From contig NZ_CALUYL010000010.1 of NCBI RefSeq assembly GCF_944324995.1, positions 1 to 64,000 of the forward strand: a stretch of 64,000 bases of DNA, given 5' to 3'. This DNA comes from an uncultured Mailhella sp. GTDB lineage: Bacteria; Desulfobacterota; Desulfovibrionia; Desulfovibrionales; Desulfovibrionaceae. The notes below the pieces were generated by a model that ran no database searches, was not told the DNA's origin, and worked only from the letters and a program-made list of their open reading frames with translations. Shown here one piece after another: positions 49,251-57,894 of the stretch. Each line of letters begins with the position of its first letter. Position 1 is the stretch's first letter. A program made the translations under genes and the position numbers.

Positions 49251-50294
49251 TTACAGCGTTTCAGTGATCTGCACGCCCAGCGTGCCGTTCATATCGACCA
49301 GTCGTCCGCGGGCGACGGCCTTGCCGTTGGCCCGGATGGTGACGGGCGACGAGGGATCGCTTTCCAGCGCGAAGGCGTAGCCGGGAGCCAGCGCTTCCAG
49401 ATCGCCCACGGTGATGAGGCGGCGTTCCAGTTCAAAGGTGAGACGGATGTCGATGTCTTTCAGCTCGGTGTTGTCCATGGACGGTTCCGGTTCTTCGGAT
49501 AAGGGTGTGGAAAGAATGGCCTGACCGTTTTTGACGGAACACGCGGCCGTCAGGCTTGCGCCGTGCCCGCGCCGGAGCCTCAGGGTCAGCGTGTCCGGCG
49601 CCGTCCAGGCTTCGGGCAGCAGCACGTCTTCCGGGGCCAGCGCGGCGACCTCATCCGGTTTCAGCAGAAGATAGCCCGATTCCAGGGTGACTTCAAGAGG
49701 AACGGTCGGCAGGATGTCGCGCAGGGGGCCGCTCTCGCGCACGGGAAGGGTGCGGAGCAGCGCCGAGAGGCGGCCGGCTTCTTCGGCGCGCAGGGGTGAG
49801 AGTCGCAGAAACAGCGTTTGGGCTGGCAGCCCGTTGCATGCGGAGAGAGAAGCCCTGAGCCCGATGGAGAAGGCCGGAGATTCGCTCGAAGGAAGAAAGG
49901 CGGCGTTCTGCACGGTAAGCGGCCTGTTCAGCGCGCCGCGCAGGGCCGAGAACAGCGGATGCAGCAGCGATTCGAGCAGCGCCCGGCGCACTTCCTCTGG
50001 CAACGTGCGCTCGTCGAAGGCGGAGGCGTTGCCTTCCGAGGCGAAAACGTCGTGACGCAGCAGCGCGGAGGTGTCGTCCGCTTCGAGCAGCCAGGCGTCG
50101 CCGTCGATATCGACGGAGAGCGTGCAGGCGGCAGGGAACGTAGGCGATTCCGGCAGAGGTTCGACAACGATATCGCCGGAGCCGAACGGCGCGCGCCAGG
50201 GGCCGGGGCGGAGAATGAGAGCGTTTTGCAGCAGCGCCTTCTCGCGGGCGAGGAAGGGAAGTTTGAAGGAAGGAAGATAGGCTGGTTCCGCCAT
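49251..50294 (-). CDS. sctQ: T3SS cytoplasmic sorting platform protein SctQ (YscQ)
   Basis: A 347-residue protein forming the cytoplasmic sorting platform. The C-terminal SpoA/FliN domain (about 275-347) contains ELKDIDIRLTFELERRLITVGDLEAL and RLVDMNGTLGVQI. The long N-terminal part is variable, as in the family. An internal ATG at 49476-49478 with GGAA upstream precedes the SpoA domain and could give a 75-residue SctQ-C, as made by YscQ, SpaO and SsaQ. It lies 19 bases before sctR. Confidence 0.9.
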   Translation of the reverse strand: MAEPAYLPSFKLPFLAREKALLQNALILRPGPWRAPFGSGDIVVEPLPESPTFPAACTLSVDIDGDAWLLEADDTSALLRHDVFASEGNASAFDERTLPEEVRRALLESLLHPLFSALRGALNRPLTVQNAAFLPSSESPAFSIGLRASLSACNGLPAQTLFLRLSPLRAEEAGRLSALLRTLPVRESGPLRDILPTVPLEVTLESGYLLLKPDEVAALAPEDVLLPEAWTAPDTLTLRLRRGHGASLTAACSVKNGQAILSTPLSEEPEPSMDNTELKDIDIRLTFELERRLITVGDLEALAPGYAFALESDPSSPVTIRANGKAVARGRLVDMNGTLGVQITETL

Positions 50295-50395
50295 GGCAGT
50301 ATTCCGGTTTCAAAAGCGTTGTGTGTTGAACGTTGCGGAGCGCTCCGGCGAAGGGCCGGATTGCCCTGCCGCGCTGAGGGCCCGCCGCGCGGCGA

Positions 50396-51040
50396 TCAGT
50401 CGTTGCCGAACGTCGCTTCCATGTAGCCGCGCGAGCGGCGGTTGGCGTCGTTGTCCTCTCTGTCCGCCTCTCTTGTCACGGTGACGCGCACTTCGTTGTT
50501 TTCCATGTTTTCCAGCATGGTCTTCAGCGTTCCCTGGGAGGCGACGAGCGTTTGGAACGCCGAGGCGTCGGTGCTGGCAAGCGTGACGGAGAGCAGGCCG
50601 CCCGCGTCGCGCTGAAGAATGATTTCCGTGCCGGGAAGCGTGTGACTTCCCAGGGAAAGCCGCACCTCGTGGCCGCCGTTTTCCGGCGTGGAAACGAGAA
50701 TGCGCTCCACAAGCTGCGCAAGCTCGGCGCCGTCGGTCTCGGCCGGGGCAGGGGCGGACGAGGCGCTCTGCACCTGCTCCATGCGGCCGGAAAAAAGGCT
50801 TTCCAGCGGACTGGTCATGCCGCCGAGAGGCGAGGCGTCGCTTTCGGGGGCGCTTTGGTCGTCGTGTCTGGACTCGCCGCTTTCAAGGTCGTGCCTGCCG
50901 GAGCTCCTTTCTTCCAGTTTTCTCAGAAAGAGGTCGGAACTTTCCTTGTCGCAGGGCAGGGGAGTCTGATCGCTGCGGTCGGCGCGGACGCTTTCCTGCG
51001 CGGATGAAGGTTCGGAAAATCGCACATGAAGGTTGCTCAT
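50396..51040 (-). CDS. sctP: T3SS needle-length regulator SctP (YscP/HrpP-like)
   Basis: A 214-residue protein. The N-terminal two-thirds are polar, disordered and rich in Ser, Glu and Asp, as in needle rulers. The C-terminal part (about 110-200) has VRLSLGSHTLPGTEIILQRDAGGLLSV and LVASQGTLKTMLE, resembling the HrpP/FliK substrate-switch domain. It lies at the expected place between sctO and sctQ. The short length suggests a short needle if it measures directly. Confidence 0.78.
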   Translation of the reverse strand: MSNLHVRFSEPSSAQESVRADRSDQTPLPCDKESSDLFLRKLEERSSGRHDLESGESRHDDQSAPESDASPLGGMTSPLESLFSGRMEQVQSASSAPAPAETDGAELAQLVERILVSTPENGGHEVRLSLGSHTLPGTEIILQRDAGGLLSVTLASTDASAFQTLVASQGTLKTMLENMENNEVRVTVTREADREDNDANRRSRGYMEATFGND

Positions 51041-51060
51041 GCTGTACTCCTTGGGAAGCC

Positions 51061-51561
51061 TCAGGCGTCTTCGCCCTCGGCTTCGGCGCCTTTTCTGGAA
51101 ATGGGACGGAATTCCTCAAGTTCGAGATCTTCCTGATGTTCCGCCTCCTTTTTGGCTTCCTCTTTCCAGATGTCCTTGTGGGCCTGAATTTTGGAGGTGT
51201 TTTTGCTGGCGGTCTTGACGGCCTCCCGGGCGCGGGTCAGCTCGTCGCGGCGCTGCGCTGCGCTTTTTTCGGCGTCGGATACGGCCTGCCTGCGAGCGTC
51301 TTCCTCCACGGCCAGAAGCGCAAGGCCCGCCTTGAACGCATCCAGATCTTCGAGGCTCAGGGCCTTGTTCATGATGGACGCATAGCGGCGGTCCTCTTCT
51401 TCCTTACGCCACGCGCGGTACTCTTCCAGCTCCTTTTTTCTGGTTTCCACGGCCTGCTCGGCCTCGCGCAGCTTCTCTTCCGCATCCCGCACCTGGCGTT
51501 TGGCGCTTTCCTCGCGGTACTCGCGAACGGTGAGCAGGGCTTCAAGAGGATACGGTTCCAC
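51061..51561 (-). CDS. sctO: T3SS ATPase stalk protein SctO (YscO)
   Basis: A 166-residue protein made almost entirely of a charged alpha-helical coiled coil (about 8-140), rich in Glu, Lys, Arg and Ala, with no Gly or Pro breaks. Sequence conservation in this family is low; assignment rests on the coiled coil, size, and position between sctN and sctP. It acts like the gamma stalk of the ATPase and like FliJ. Confidence 0.82.
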   Translation of the reverse strand: MEPYPLEALLTVREYREESAKRQVRDAEEKLREAEQAVETRKKELEEYRAWRKEEEDRRYASIMNKALSLEDLDAFKAGLALLAVEEDARRQAVSDAEKSAAQRRDELTRAREAVKTASKNTSKIQAHKDIWKEEAKKEAEHQEDLELEEFRPISRKGAEAEGEDA

Positions 51562-51563
51562 GG

Positions 51564-52880
51564 TCAGCGCACGGCCTCGAACAGTCCTTCCAGCGTCTGC
51601 TCGAAGGTGCTTTTTTCACCAAGGCCCTGCTTGAGAAAGGCGTTTACCTTGTCGATGTGGGCCAGCGCGTCGTCGGCCTCCTTGTCCGCGCCCTTCTTGT
51701 ATTCTCCAATCTGCACCAGAAGTTCCACTTCTGCAAATTTTGCCAGTATCTGACGCAGGCGCTGGGCCGCCTTCTTGTGCTCCTTGCTCACGATGGAGTT
51801 CATCACGCGGCTTACGCTGGCCAGCACGTCAATGGCCGGGTAGTGGTTGCGCGAGGCAAGCTTGCGCGAAAGAATGATGTGCCCGTCGAGAATGGAGCGC
51901 GTTTCGTCGGCAATGGGTTCGGTCATGTCGTCGCCTTCCACGAGCACGGTGTAGAGCGCCGTGATGGAGCCCTTGTCGGAATTGCCCGCGCGTTCCATGA
52001 GCTTGGGCAGCTCGGAAAACACTGAAGGCGGAAAGCCGCGTCTGGTGGGCGGTTCGCCTGCGGCCAGACCGATTTCACGCTGGGCGCGTCCGAAACGGGT
52101 GACCGAGTCCATCATGAGCAGCACGCTTTTGCCCTGATCGCGGAAATATTCGGCAATGGCCGTGGACGTGTAGGCCGCCTTGAGTCGCTCCATGGAGGAG
52201 CGGTCGGAGGTGGAAACCACGAGCACGGCTTTCTTGCGTCCTTCTTCGCCGAGGTCGTTTTCAATGAATTCGCGCACTTCTCGGCCGCGTTCGCCGATGA
52301 GGGCCAGCACGCACACTTCGGCGGAACAGCCCTTGATGATGCTGGAGAGCAGCGTGGACTTGCCGCCGCCGGCGGCGGCGAAAATGCCCATGCGCTGCCC
52401 TTCGCCGCAGGTGAGCATGCCGTCGATGGCGCGCAGACCGAGCGTGAGGGGGCGGCTGATGATTTTTCTGGTCATGGGGTTCGGCGCTTCGGCAAACACG
52501 GGATAGTGATGCCGCGTCTTGAGCGCCGGACCACCGTCGATGGGCTGACCGAGGCCGTCCAGCACGCGGCCGAGCAGCTCCTCGCCTACGGGCACGGAAA
52601 GAATTTCTCCCGTGGGAATGACTTCGGTGGCCGGAGACACGCCCTGACAGCTTCCCAGCGGCGAGAGCAGCGCCACGTTGCGCACGAAGCCCACCACTTC
52701 GGCCTTGAGCGTGAAATCTTCCCACGGATTGCGGAGAATGCACAGCTCTCCCACCTTCACTCCGGGCACGACGGCCCGGATGATGGTGCCTATCACCTGT
52801 TCCACGCGGCCGCGCACGTCCACGGGGGTGGTTGTCTGCACCGCTTCTTCGAGAAGCGCTCCGATGTATTCAAAGGCCAT
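51564..52880 (-). CDS. sctN: T3SS ATPase SctN (YscN)
   Basis: A 438-residue ATPase that unfolds substrates and separates them from chaperones. The P-loop is AAAGGGKST near residue 170; Walker [30 protein letters not shown] and [23 protein letters not shown] are hallmarks. The start at ATG 52880 was chosen (GGAG 5 bases before); a GTG at 52886 in frame would add two residues. FliI would lie with flagellar genes, so T3SS identity is secure from context. Confidence 0.96.
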   Translation of the reverse strand: MAFEYIGALLEEAVQTTTPVDVRGRVEQVIGTIIRAVVPGVKVGELCILRNPWEDFTLKAEVVGFVRNVALLSPLGSCQGVSPATEVIPTGEILSVPVGEELLGRVLDGLGQPIDGGPALKTRHHYPVFAEAPNPMTRKIISRPLTLGLRAIDGMLTCGEGQRMGIFAAAGGGKSTLLSSIIKGCSAEVCVLALIGERGREVREFIENDLGEEGRKKAVLVVSTSDRSSMERLKAAYTSTAIAEYFRDQGKSVLLMMDSVTRFGRAQREIGLAAGEPPTRRGFPPSVFSELPKLMERAGNSDKGSITALYTVLVEGDDMTEPIADETRSILDGHIILSRKLASRNHYPAIDVLASVSRVMNSIVSKEHKKAAQRLRQILAKFAEVELLVQIGEYKKGADKEADDALAHIDKVNAFLKQGLGEKSTFEQTLEGLFEAVR

Positions 52881-52894
52881 GGTCACTCCGCGCG

Positions 52895-53512
52895 TTACTG
52901 ACGTATCTTGCTGTGAAAGGCGTTTTCGAGGGCTTTCAGCTGGGTTTCAAGGCTGGCGTCCACCACGCCGAGCTCGCTTTCCAGAATGCAGGAATCGCGG
53001 GGAAGACGGGCGTCGGCCACAATGGTGAGAAAGGCCGTGCCGGAAGAGCCTGCGGTCATGGCGGCCAGGGCCTGCGTTACGGCTTCCTCGTCGGCGGGAG
53101 CCACGCGCACGGTCACCCGTTGCTGACCGCGCACCGTGTTCAGGGCGTTGCGCACGATGCGCACGATGCGTTCCTTGTCGTCCATTTCGCCGATGATCTT
53201 GCGAATGGCCTGATTGACCACGCTGACCAGCGTGTCTTCGATGCCTTCAATGAACTCCACGGAACTCAGGATGGTTTCCATCATTTTTTCCGCGTGTTCC
53301 ATTTTTCCTTCTTCTATGCCGTCGCGGTATCCCTCTTCCTTTTTCTGTTCATAGGCCTCTTCGGCCTGTTTTTTCATGAGGGCGGCCTTTTCCCGGGCGG
53401 CGGCGAGCAGGGCGTCGGCCTCAAGAAAAAGGCCGTACTCCTCCGCCTTGATGATTTTCGAGCCCGCGGCGGGGCGCACGGAGTCTTCGCCTAATCGAAA
53501 CATGGAGCCCAT
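52895..53512 (-). CDS. sctL: T3SS ATPase regulator SctL (YscL)
   Basis: A 205-residue stator protein binding SctN and SctQ, related to FliH. An N-terminal linker is followed by a charged helical region ([22 protein letters not shown]...) and a C-terminal FliH-like domain ([29 protein letters not shown]). The start at 53512 was chosen because GGGAGG lies 10 bases before it. It overlaps the end of sctK by 22 bases, so they are coupled. Confidence 0.9.
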   Translation of the reverse strand: MGSMFRLGEDSVRPAAGSKIIKAEEYGLFLEADALLAAAREKAALMKKQAEEAYEQKKEEGYRDGIEEGKMEHAEKMMETILSSVEFIEGIEDTLVSVVNQAIRKIIGEMDDKERIVRIVRNALNTVRGQQRVTVRVAPADEEAVTQALAAMTAGSSGTAFLTIVADARLPRDSCILESELGVVDASLETQLKALENAFHSKIRQ

Positions 53513-54159
53513 TGCGGCGCGACCTCCCTGAGAAGAAGTTTTTTCATGGTGAACCACAGCGCCGTGCGCTGTTCCCGGCGAAGCGACGGAACAAAGGCCG
53601 CGTCGCTTTGGCCTTTTGGCGCGGAGAAGCAGGGCGGAGCCAGGGCGCGCAGCTCTTCCGGCCAGCCTTCGCCGACAAGCGCGGGCAAGGCGCTGGCCAG
53701 CAGGTCGATTCTTTCGGCCAGAGCGCCGAACGAGGCCGGAACAAGAAGCGGAGCGCGCAGCCCGGAAACCTGATAGCGGCCTCTTTTCAGCGCGTAGGTC
53801 ACGACGTCTGCGCCGAGACGGCGGCGCAGTTCCAGCACCTGCGCCCTGGCGATGACCTGCGAAAGTTCCTCGGCATGCACGGCGGCGCTGAAAAAGAGAC
53901 AGAGCCGCTCCACGGTGTCTGCGCCGATCAGCGCCATTCTGCGGGATTCCTCGTAAAAATTCCAGTAGCCCTGCGCAGGCTGATCGGGCAGAGGCCAGGC
54001 TCGGCGAAATTCCGGGCGGCTCCAGAGACCGGCCCAGGGCTCGCCGAGTTCGGCAAGCTCCGGCGGAAGAGCCGCGGAAAAAGGCTTGTTGAACGAGAGC
54101 ACGGCCTTGAACAGCTGCGGTTTTCGTTCAATGATTTCAGCGAGAAACCGGTAATCCAT
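53491..54159 (-). CDS. sctK: T3SS accessory cytoplasmic protein SctK (YscK)
   Basis: A 222-residue helical protein of low conservation. Assignment rests on position between sctJ and sctL, size, and a pattern seen in YscK/PscK: an N-terminal RFLAEIIERKPQLF..FN region and a run of Trp-rich helices (WNFYEESRRMAL). It helps link the sorting platform to the ring. Confidence 0.8.
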   Translation of the reverse strand: MDYRFLAEIIERKPQLFKAVLSFNKPFSAALPPELAELGEPWAGLWSRPEFRRAWPLPDQPAQGYWNFYEESRRMALIGADTVERLCLFFSAAVHAEELSQVIARAQVLELRRRLGADVVTYALKRGRYQVSGLRAPLLVPASFGALAERIDLLASALPALVGEGWPEELRALAPPCFSAPKGQSDAAFVPSLRREQRTALWFTMKKLLLREVAPQWAPCFD

Positions 54160-54162
54160 GGA

Positions 54163-54924
54163 TTACTGTTCCCTGTTTTTGTTTCGGCGCGCGTACATGA
54201 TGGCCGCGCCCGCCAGACCGATGCAGGCGAGCGCCAGCAGTCCGGCAACTCCGGCGGCGATATAGAACTTGCGATTGTCGGTTTCGGCCGCGCTTTGATC
54301 GGGCATGGGCACGCTTACGGTTTCCCGCACGGGAACCAGCATGACGGAAACCTTGTCCTGCATGAGGCCGGGAACGGCGTTGGCGGCCAGTTCCCGGATG
54401 TAGGGAATAAGTCTCGTGGCCTGGGATTCCGGCGTGTGCCGCAGGAACACGGCGGCGCTCGGCGGGGTGACGTTGCCGGTTCCGAGGTCGGTCTGACCGA
54501 GCACCACGTGAACTCTAGCGGTGAGCACGCCGTCGATGCGGGAGAAGGTGTCGGCGAGCTCCTGAGAGAGCGCGTAGGCCAGTCTGGCCTGTTCCTCGGT
54601 GGTGGAGGAAATCATGCCCTGGGCGGAAAAGACCTGTCCCAGACTCTGGAAGTCTTCGCGGGGGAGACTGTTTTCCCGCAGAATTTCCAGCGCCTGCACG
54701 ATCTGCTTTTCTTCCACGGCAATGCTGAAATCGCTTTTGGCGGCCACCTTTTCCGCGGAAATGCCGTGTCGCAGCAGCACGGAAAGCATGGTGTTGGCCT
54801 GATTCTCGCTCAGTCCCTGATAGATTTCGGTTTTGCATCCCGCAAGCAGAAGGGCGGCCAGAACGCAGACAAGGCAGAGGGCCCGGCGGAGGGCGGAACA
54901 ACAATGAGAACGGAAGAACGACAT
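54163..54924 (-). CDS. sctJ: T3SS inner-ring lipoprotein SctJ (YscJ)
   Basis: A 253-residue lipoprotein of the inner ring. The signal ends with lipobox LLLAGC (Cys30). The ring-building domains contain LSENQANTMLSVLLRHGI, REDFQSLGQVFSAQGMISSTTEEQARLAYALSQEL and RVHVVL. A second membrane helix lies at about 222-246, followed by a short charged tail. This is the EscJ/YscJ/FliF-related family. Length is normal. Confidence 0.95.
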   Translation of the reverse strand: MSFFRSHCCSALRRALCLVCVLAALLLAGCKTEIYQGLSENQANTMLSVLLRHGISAEKVAAKSDFSIAVEEKQIVQALEILRENSLPREDFQSLGQVFSAQGMISSTTEEQARLAYALSQELADTFSRIDGVLTARVHVVLGQTDLGTGNVTPPSAAVFLRHTPESQATRLIPYIRELAANAVPGLMQDKVSVMLVPVRETVSVPMPDQSAAETDNRKFYIAAGVAGLLALACIGLAGAAIMYARRNKNREQ

Positions 54925-54936
54925 GGCATTTCCTTG

Positions 54937-55365
54937 TCAGGACTGATTGCGCAGCAGAGAATCGAGGCCCTGCGAGGTCTTCTGGGCGACTTGGGATCCG
55001 GTGTCGAGCTCGTGGCGGAGCATGGCCACCTGAAACTGCAGACGGTAGAGTTCCGTGGGACTCGGCAGCGGCGTTTCGGCGGGAGCGGCTGCGGCTGTTT
55101 TCCCGGAAACGTCGCTTCCGGCGTCGATATGGAGGGAATTTTCCTCCCGGGGCAGGGACGCCGCCTGCGTTTCGGCGGCCTGCCCGGACCGCAGCGGGTT
55201 TTCGGCGGACGCCTCGGGCTGGTCCATGAGACTTTCAAAGGCACGGGCCAGAGAGTCCGGCACGGGAGACGGACCGGAACTGACCAGTCCTTCCCCTTGG
55301 GAGACTCCCATGCGCTCAAGCGCTTCCAGCAGGCGGCCGGAAGAGGCGACGGAAACGGCGTCCAT
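54937..55365 (-). CDS. sctI: T3SS inner rod protein SctI (YscI)
   Basis: A 142-residue secreted protein that forms the inner rod. The N-terminal half is disordered and Ser/Ala-rich. The C-terminal part (about 105-142) has SPTELYRLQFQVAMLRHELDTGSQVAQKTSQGLDSLLRNQ, the polymerising helix typical of SctI. Position before sctJ agrees. Confidence 0.88.
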   Translation of the reverse strand: MDAVSVASSGRLLEALERMGVSQGEGLVSSGPSPVPDSLARAFESLMDQPEASAENPLRSGQAAETQAASLPREENSLHIDAGSDVSGKTAAAAPAETPLPSPTELYRLQFQVAMLRHELDTGSQVAQKTSQGLDSLLRNQS

Positions 55366-55390
55366 GAGCTGTCCTTAGAAAAAGGGCGCG

Positions 55391-55762
55391 TCAGGCGGCG
55401 TCCATGTTTTCCAGAAGCGAGCGGGCCAGCTCGGCGTTTTGTCCTCCATTTTCGACCAGAGGACTGAGCACGGCCCTGGCTTCTTCCTTTTTGTCGGCGA
55501 GGCAGAGGCACAGGCCGAGCATGGCCTTGGCGTCGGCGTCGTCGGGGTGTTCGGAGAGAACGCCGTCGCAAAGCAGCTTTTCGGCCTCATCATATTCTCC
55601 GATGACGATATGGCTGAGCGCCTGTCCGATGAGCGCCGGAACATGACCGGGACGGACGGCGAGAACGCCGTCGTAGATGGCGCGGGCCTGAAGCACCAGA
55701 CCTTTGTGGCAGCCGGCGTTGGCAATGTCGAGCAGGCGGGTTATCTGGGAATCGGTAAGCAT
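55391..55762 (-). CDS. TPR-type needle chaperone (YscG-like)
   Basis: A 123-residue helical protein with three TPR-like repeats (ARAIYDGVLAVRPGHVPALIGQALSHIV, DEAEKLLCDGVLSEHPDDADAKAML, EARAVLSPLVENGG). In Yersinia YscG, a TPR protein, and YscE hold the needle subunit YscF soluble in the cytoplasm. The gene sits right after the needle gene, in the yscG position. The start at 55762 (MLTDSQITRLL) was chosen. Confidence 0.78.
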   Translation of the reverse strand: MLTDSQITRLLDIANAGCHKGLVLQARAIYDGVLAVRPGHVPALIGQALSHIVIGEYDEAEKLLCDGVLSEHPDDADAKAMLGLCLCLADKKEEARAVLSPLVENGGQNAELARSLLENMDAA

Positions 55763-55792
55763 GACGACTCCATGCGATTGACGGTTCACGGC

Positions 55793-55819
55793 GCGCCGCC
55801 TGTTCCGGGGAGGCGGCGC
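55793..55819 (-). other. Hairpin between the needle and YscG-like genes
   Basis: A perfect 9-bp stem (GCGCCGCCT / AGGCGGCGC, 9-base loop) in a 175-base gap, the largest inside the structural part of the operon. It has no T tail and may protect the upstream needle mRNA. Confidence 0.55.
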
Positions 55820-55937
55820 ATGCGCGCGGTCTGCGGAAAAAGCGGCGGGGCGTCTCCTTCGCGTGCGAAGGCGGCGCAGAAAAAACGGGGCGGTCCCGGA
55901 ACGCTCGTTCCTGAGATCGGCGCGGAAAACAGCGGTC

Positions 55938-56183
55938 TCAGCTGGAGCGCTGGGCGAGACTCTTCATCATGTCGGTCATGCTCTTGGTCACGGTGGAGAG
56001 CGCCTCCATCATGGCGTTGTACTGACCGATTTCAAACTGAAGGGAAATCATCTGCTCGTTGCTCAGCTCGGAGCCTTCGCCCAGGGCTTCCATCTTCGCG
56101 TTGAGATCGGAACCCTTGGTGCTGATGCCCTGAAGGGTGTTTTCAAACATCTGGGAAATGTTGAATCCGCTGATGGAATCCAT
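55938..56183 (-). CDS. sctF: T3SS needle protein SctF
   Basis: An 81-residue needle subunit. It has the helix-turn-helix pattern, with QFEIGQYNAMMEALSTVTKSMTDMMKSLAQ resembling the YscF/MxiH polymerising helix. It is flanked by YscE- and YscG-like chaperone genes as in Yersinia. Length is typical. Confidence 0.92.
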   Translation of the reverse strand: MDSISGFNISQMFENTLQGISTKGSDLNAKMEALGEGSELSNEQMISLQFEIGQYNAMMEALSTVTKSMTDMMKSLAQRSS

Positions 56184-56198
56184 AGTGTCCTCCTGAAA

Positions 56199-56405
56199 TC
56201 ATGCAAAAAGCTTGTCGAGAATGTCGGCGGCGGCATGCACGGCCGAACGGGCCGCCTGCGCCGTCTTCATGTCCTCCGGCGTGAGGCCCTTGTCCATGGC
56301 TCGCCTGAGATCGGCGTCCATGGCGGCCACTTCATCGCGCACGGCGGTCTGCGCTCCGTAGGGGGCGTTCTCCATAATGTCGAGAACGGAGACGAATTCA
56401 CTCAT
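56199..56405 (-). CDS. Small T3SS protein, YscE-like needle co-chaperone
   Basis: A 68-residue two-helix protein (AAMDADLRRAMDKGLTPEDM and AARSAVHAAADILDKLFA). Size, position between sctD and sctF, and helical hairpin layout match YscE/EscE/SsaE, which with YscG caps the needle subunit. Sequence motifs are too weak to be sure. It overlaps the end of sctD by 8 bases. Confidence 0.75.
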   Translation of the reverse strand: MSEFVSVLDIMENAPYGAQTAVRDEVAAMDADLRRAMDKGLTPEDMKTAQAARSAVHAAADILDKLFA

Positions 56406-57894
56406 GGGAACCTCGCAATGGATAGGTGATGGTTTGATTGTTTCTGCTCAGGGTGAGCGCATCCACGGAAATGCTTTCCAGCCGGTATCCGCCGGGCAGA
56501 TCGCCGCCTTCAAACACCCGTTCGCCTCCGGCCAGCGTGATGAACTTCAGGGCGCCCATGGAAACCGAAGTCACGCTGAAGCCCGTCGCTTCGCGCGGCT
56601 CGGGTGCGGCGGGAGCGGCGCGCCGCGGCTCTTCCCTTGCGTAGATGTTGTCGCTTTTGGCCGGTTGCAGCGTCTCGGAATCGTTGACGATGTCGAAGCG
56701 CACCGGAACGCCGAGACGTTCCTGCACGGCGGCCACCGTCTTTTCCAGCGAGGACCTCGTCTGCGGCGTGAATGCGCCGTGCAGCACGATGCGCCCCGGA
56801 AGATACTCCGTCTTCACCGTCTCAAGTCCGGCCGAAATCAGCGCGGGCGCGAGAAGAATCTGCACGTCCGTCTCGTGGCGGATGTCGCGGAACAGGGCCA
56901 GCTTCGGCTTGCCCGTGGTGGGCGACGTCTGCAGGTCGGGCACGTTGCGCACGGCCTCCGAGAGCGCCTGTTCCTCCAGCACGCCGTTTTTGATGTAGCC
57001 CTTGACGAGCAGCCCCGGATGCGCGGAAGGCGGCAGCTCCGTCACGTCGGGATACAGTCCGAGCGTGTTGAAGGAGGCCCTGACGGCGTCCGCGGCGTCG
57101 GAACGAACCGTGACGTCCAGATACACGGGGAACTGCAAAAACTGTGCCAGCCTGAGCAGCCTGCCGCGTTCCCTGTCGGAAGCGATGCGCCCCGTCACGG
57201 TGACGCCGTTTTCCGTGCCGACCACGGTCAGGTTGTGGTAGCCCGCCTCGTCGAGCAGGGCGCGCACGCGCTCTTCCGGGGAAAGTCCGCCGTCCGACCC
57301 CTTCCAGGTCAGGGAAAGCAGACCCAGCAGCACCACGGCAAGGGCGACGCCCGCCTTCCGCAGAAAACGGCCGGATCTGCGCGGCGGCTCGGAGGCTTCT
57401 TCCGCAGGCGAGTCTTCTTCCATGGAGAGCGGCGTTGTTTCGTCGGTGATGCCAGCATTGTTGGCATCGGGAGCGGCGGCTGCCGACATCGTTGCCGCAG
57501 CCCGGGCATTGTCTGGAGTCGGGGTTTCGGCAGGCTTGCGGGCGCGTGCCATGACGTCTTCCACTTCCTGCCAGGCGGCGTTTCCGGCGGACGCGGTTTC
57601 CGTCCAGGAAAAGAGCACCTGGCCGAGACTGAAGGGCCGCCGCGGCAACACCGGCTGTTCCTGCTGCAGCGCTTCGCCGTTCAGTGTTACGGGGCCGTCC
57701 AGCGGCTCCACGGTCACCTGCGGCCCCTTTTCCGAAGAGGTGACGCGCAGCACGGCATGACGGGCCACCAGAGAGGAATCCCCGAAAATGAGATCGCAGG
57801 AATCGTCGGAACCCATGACGTACGCGCCGTCTTCCAGTTCTATTTCCGCGCCGAGGTGAATGCCGGAAAACACGCGAAGGGTGACGCCGTTCAT
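56398..57894 (-). CDS. sctD: T3SS inner-ring protein SctD (YscD)
   Basis: A 498-residue bitopic membrane protein. The cytoplasmic FHA-like domain covers about 1-98 (LEDGAYVMGSDDSCDLIF). A disordered linker follows, then one membrane helix at about 180-197. The periplasmic part has BON-like repeats (EERVRALLDEAGYHNLTVVGTENGVTVTGRI). It connects the inner ring with the sorting platform and the secretin. The start codon directly follows the sctC stop. Confidence 0.93.
   Translation of the reverse strand: MNGVTLRVFSGIHLGAEIELEDGAYVMGSDDSCDLIFGDSSLVARHAVLRVTSSEKGPQVTVEPLDGPVTLNGEALQQEQPVLPRRPFSLGQVLFSWTETASAGNAAWQEVEDVMARARKPAETPTPDNARAAATMSAAAAPDANNAGITDETTPLSMEEDSPAEEASEPPRRSGRFLRKAGVALAVVLLGLLSLTWKGSDGGLSPEERVRALLDEAGYHNLTVVGTENGVTVTGRIASDRERGRLLRLAQFLQFPVYLDVTVRSDAADAVRASFNTLGLYPDVTELPPSAHPGLLVKGYIKNGVLEEQALSEAVRNVPDLQTSPTTGKPKLALFRDIRHETDVQILLAPALISAGLETVKTEYLPGRIVLHGAFTPQTRSSLEKTVAAVQERLGVPVRFDIVNDSETLQPAKSDNIYAREEPRRAAPAAPEPREATGFSVTSVSMGALKFITLAGGERVFEGGDLPGGYRLESISVDALTLSRNNQTITYPLRGSHE

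Noticed and set aside
48581..57894. A flagellar export locus instead of a T3SS.
   Set aside because: A secretin, needle, rod, translocators and their chaperones are present, and SctR lacks the FliP signal peptide.
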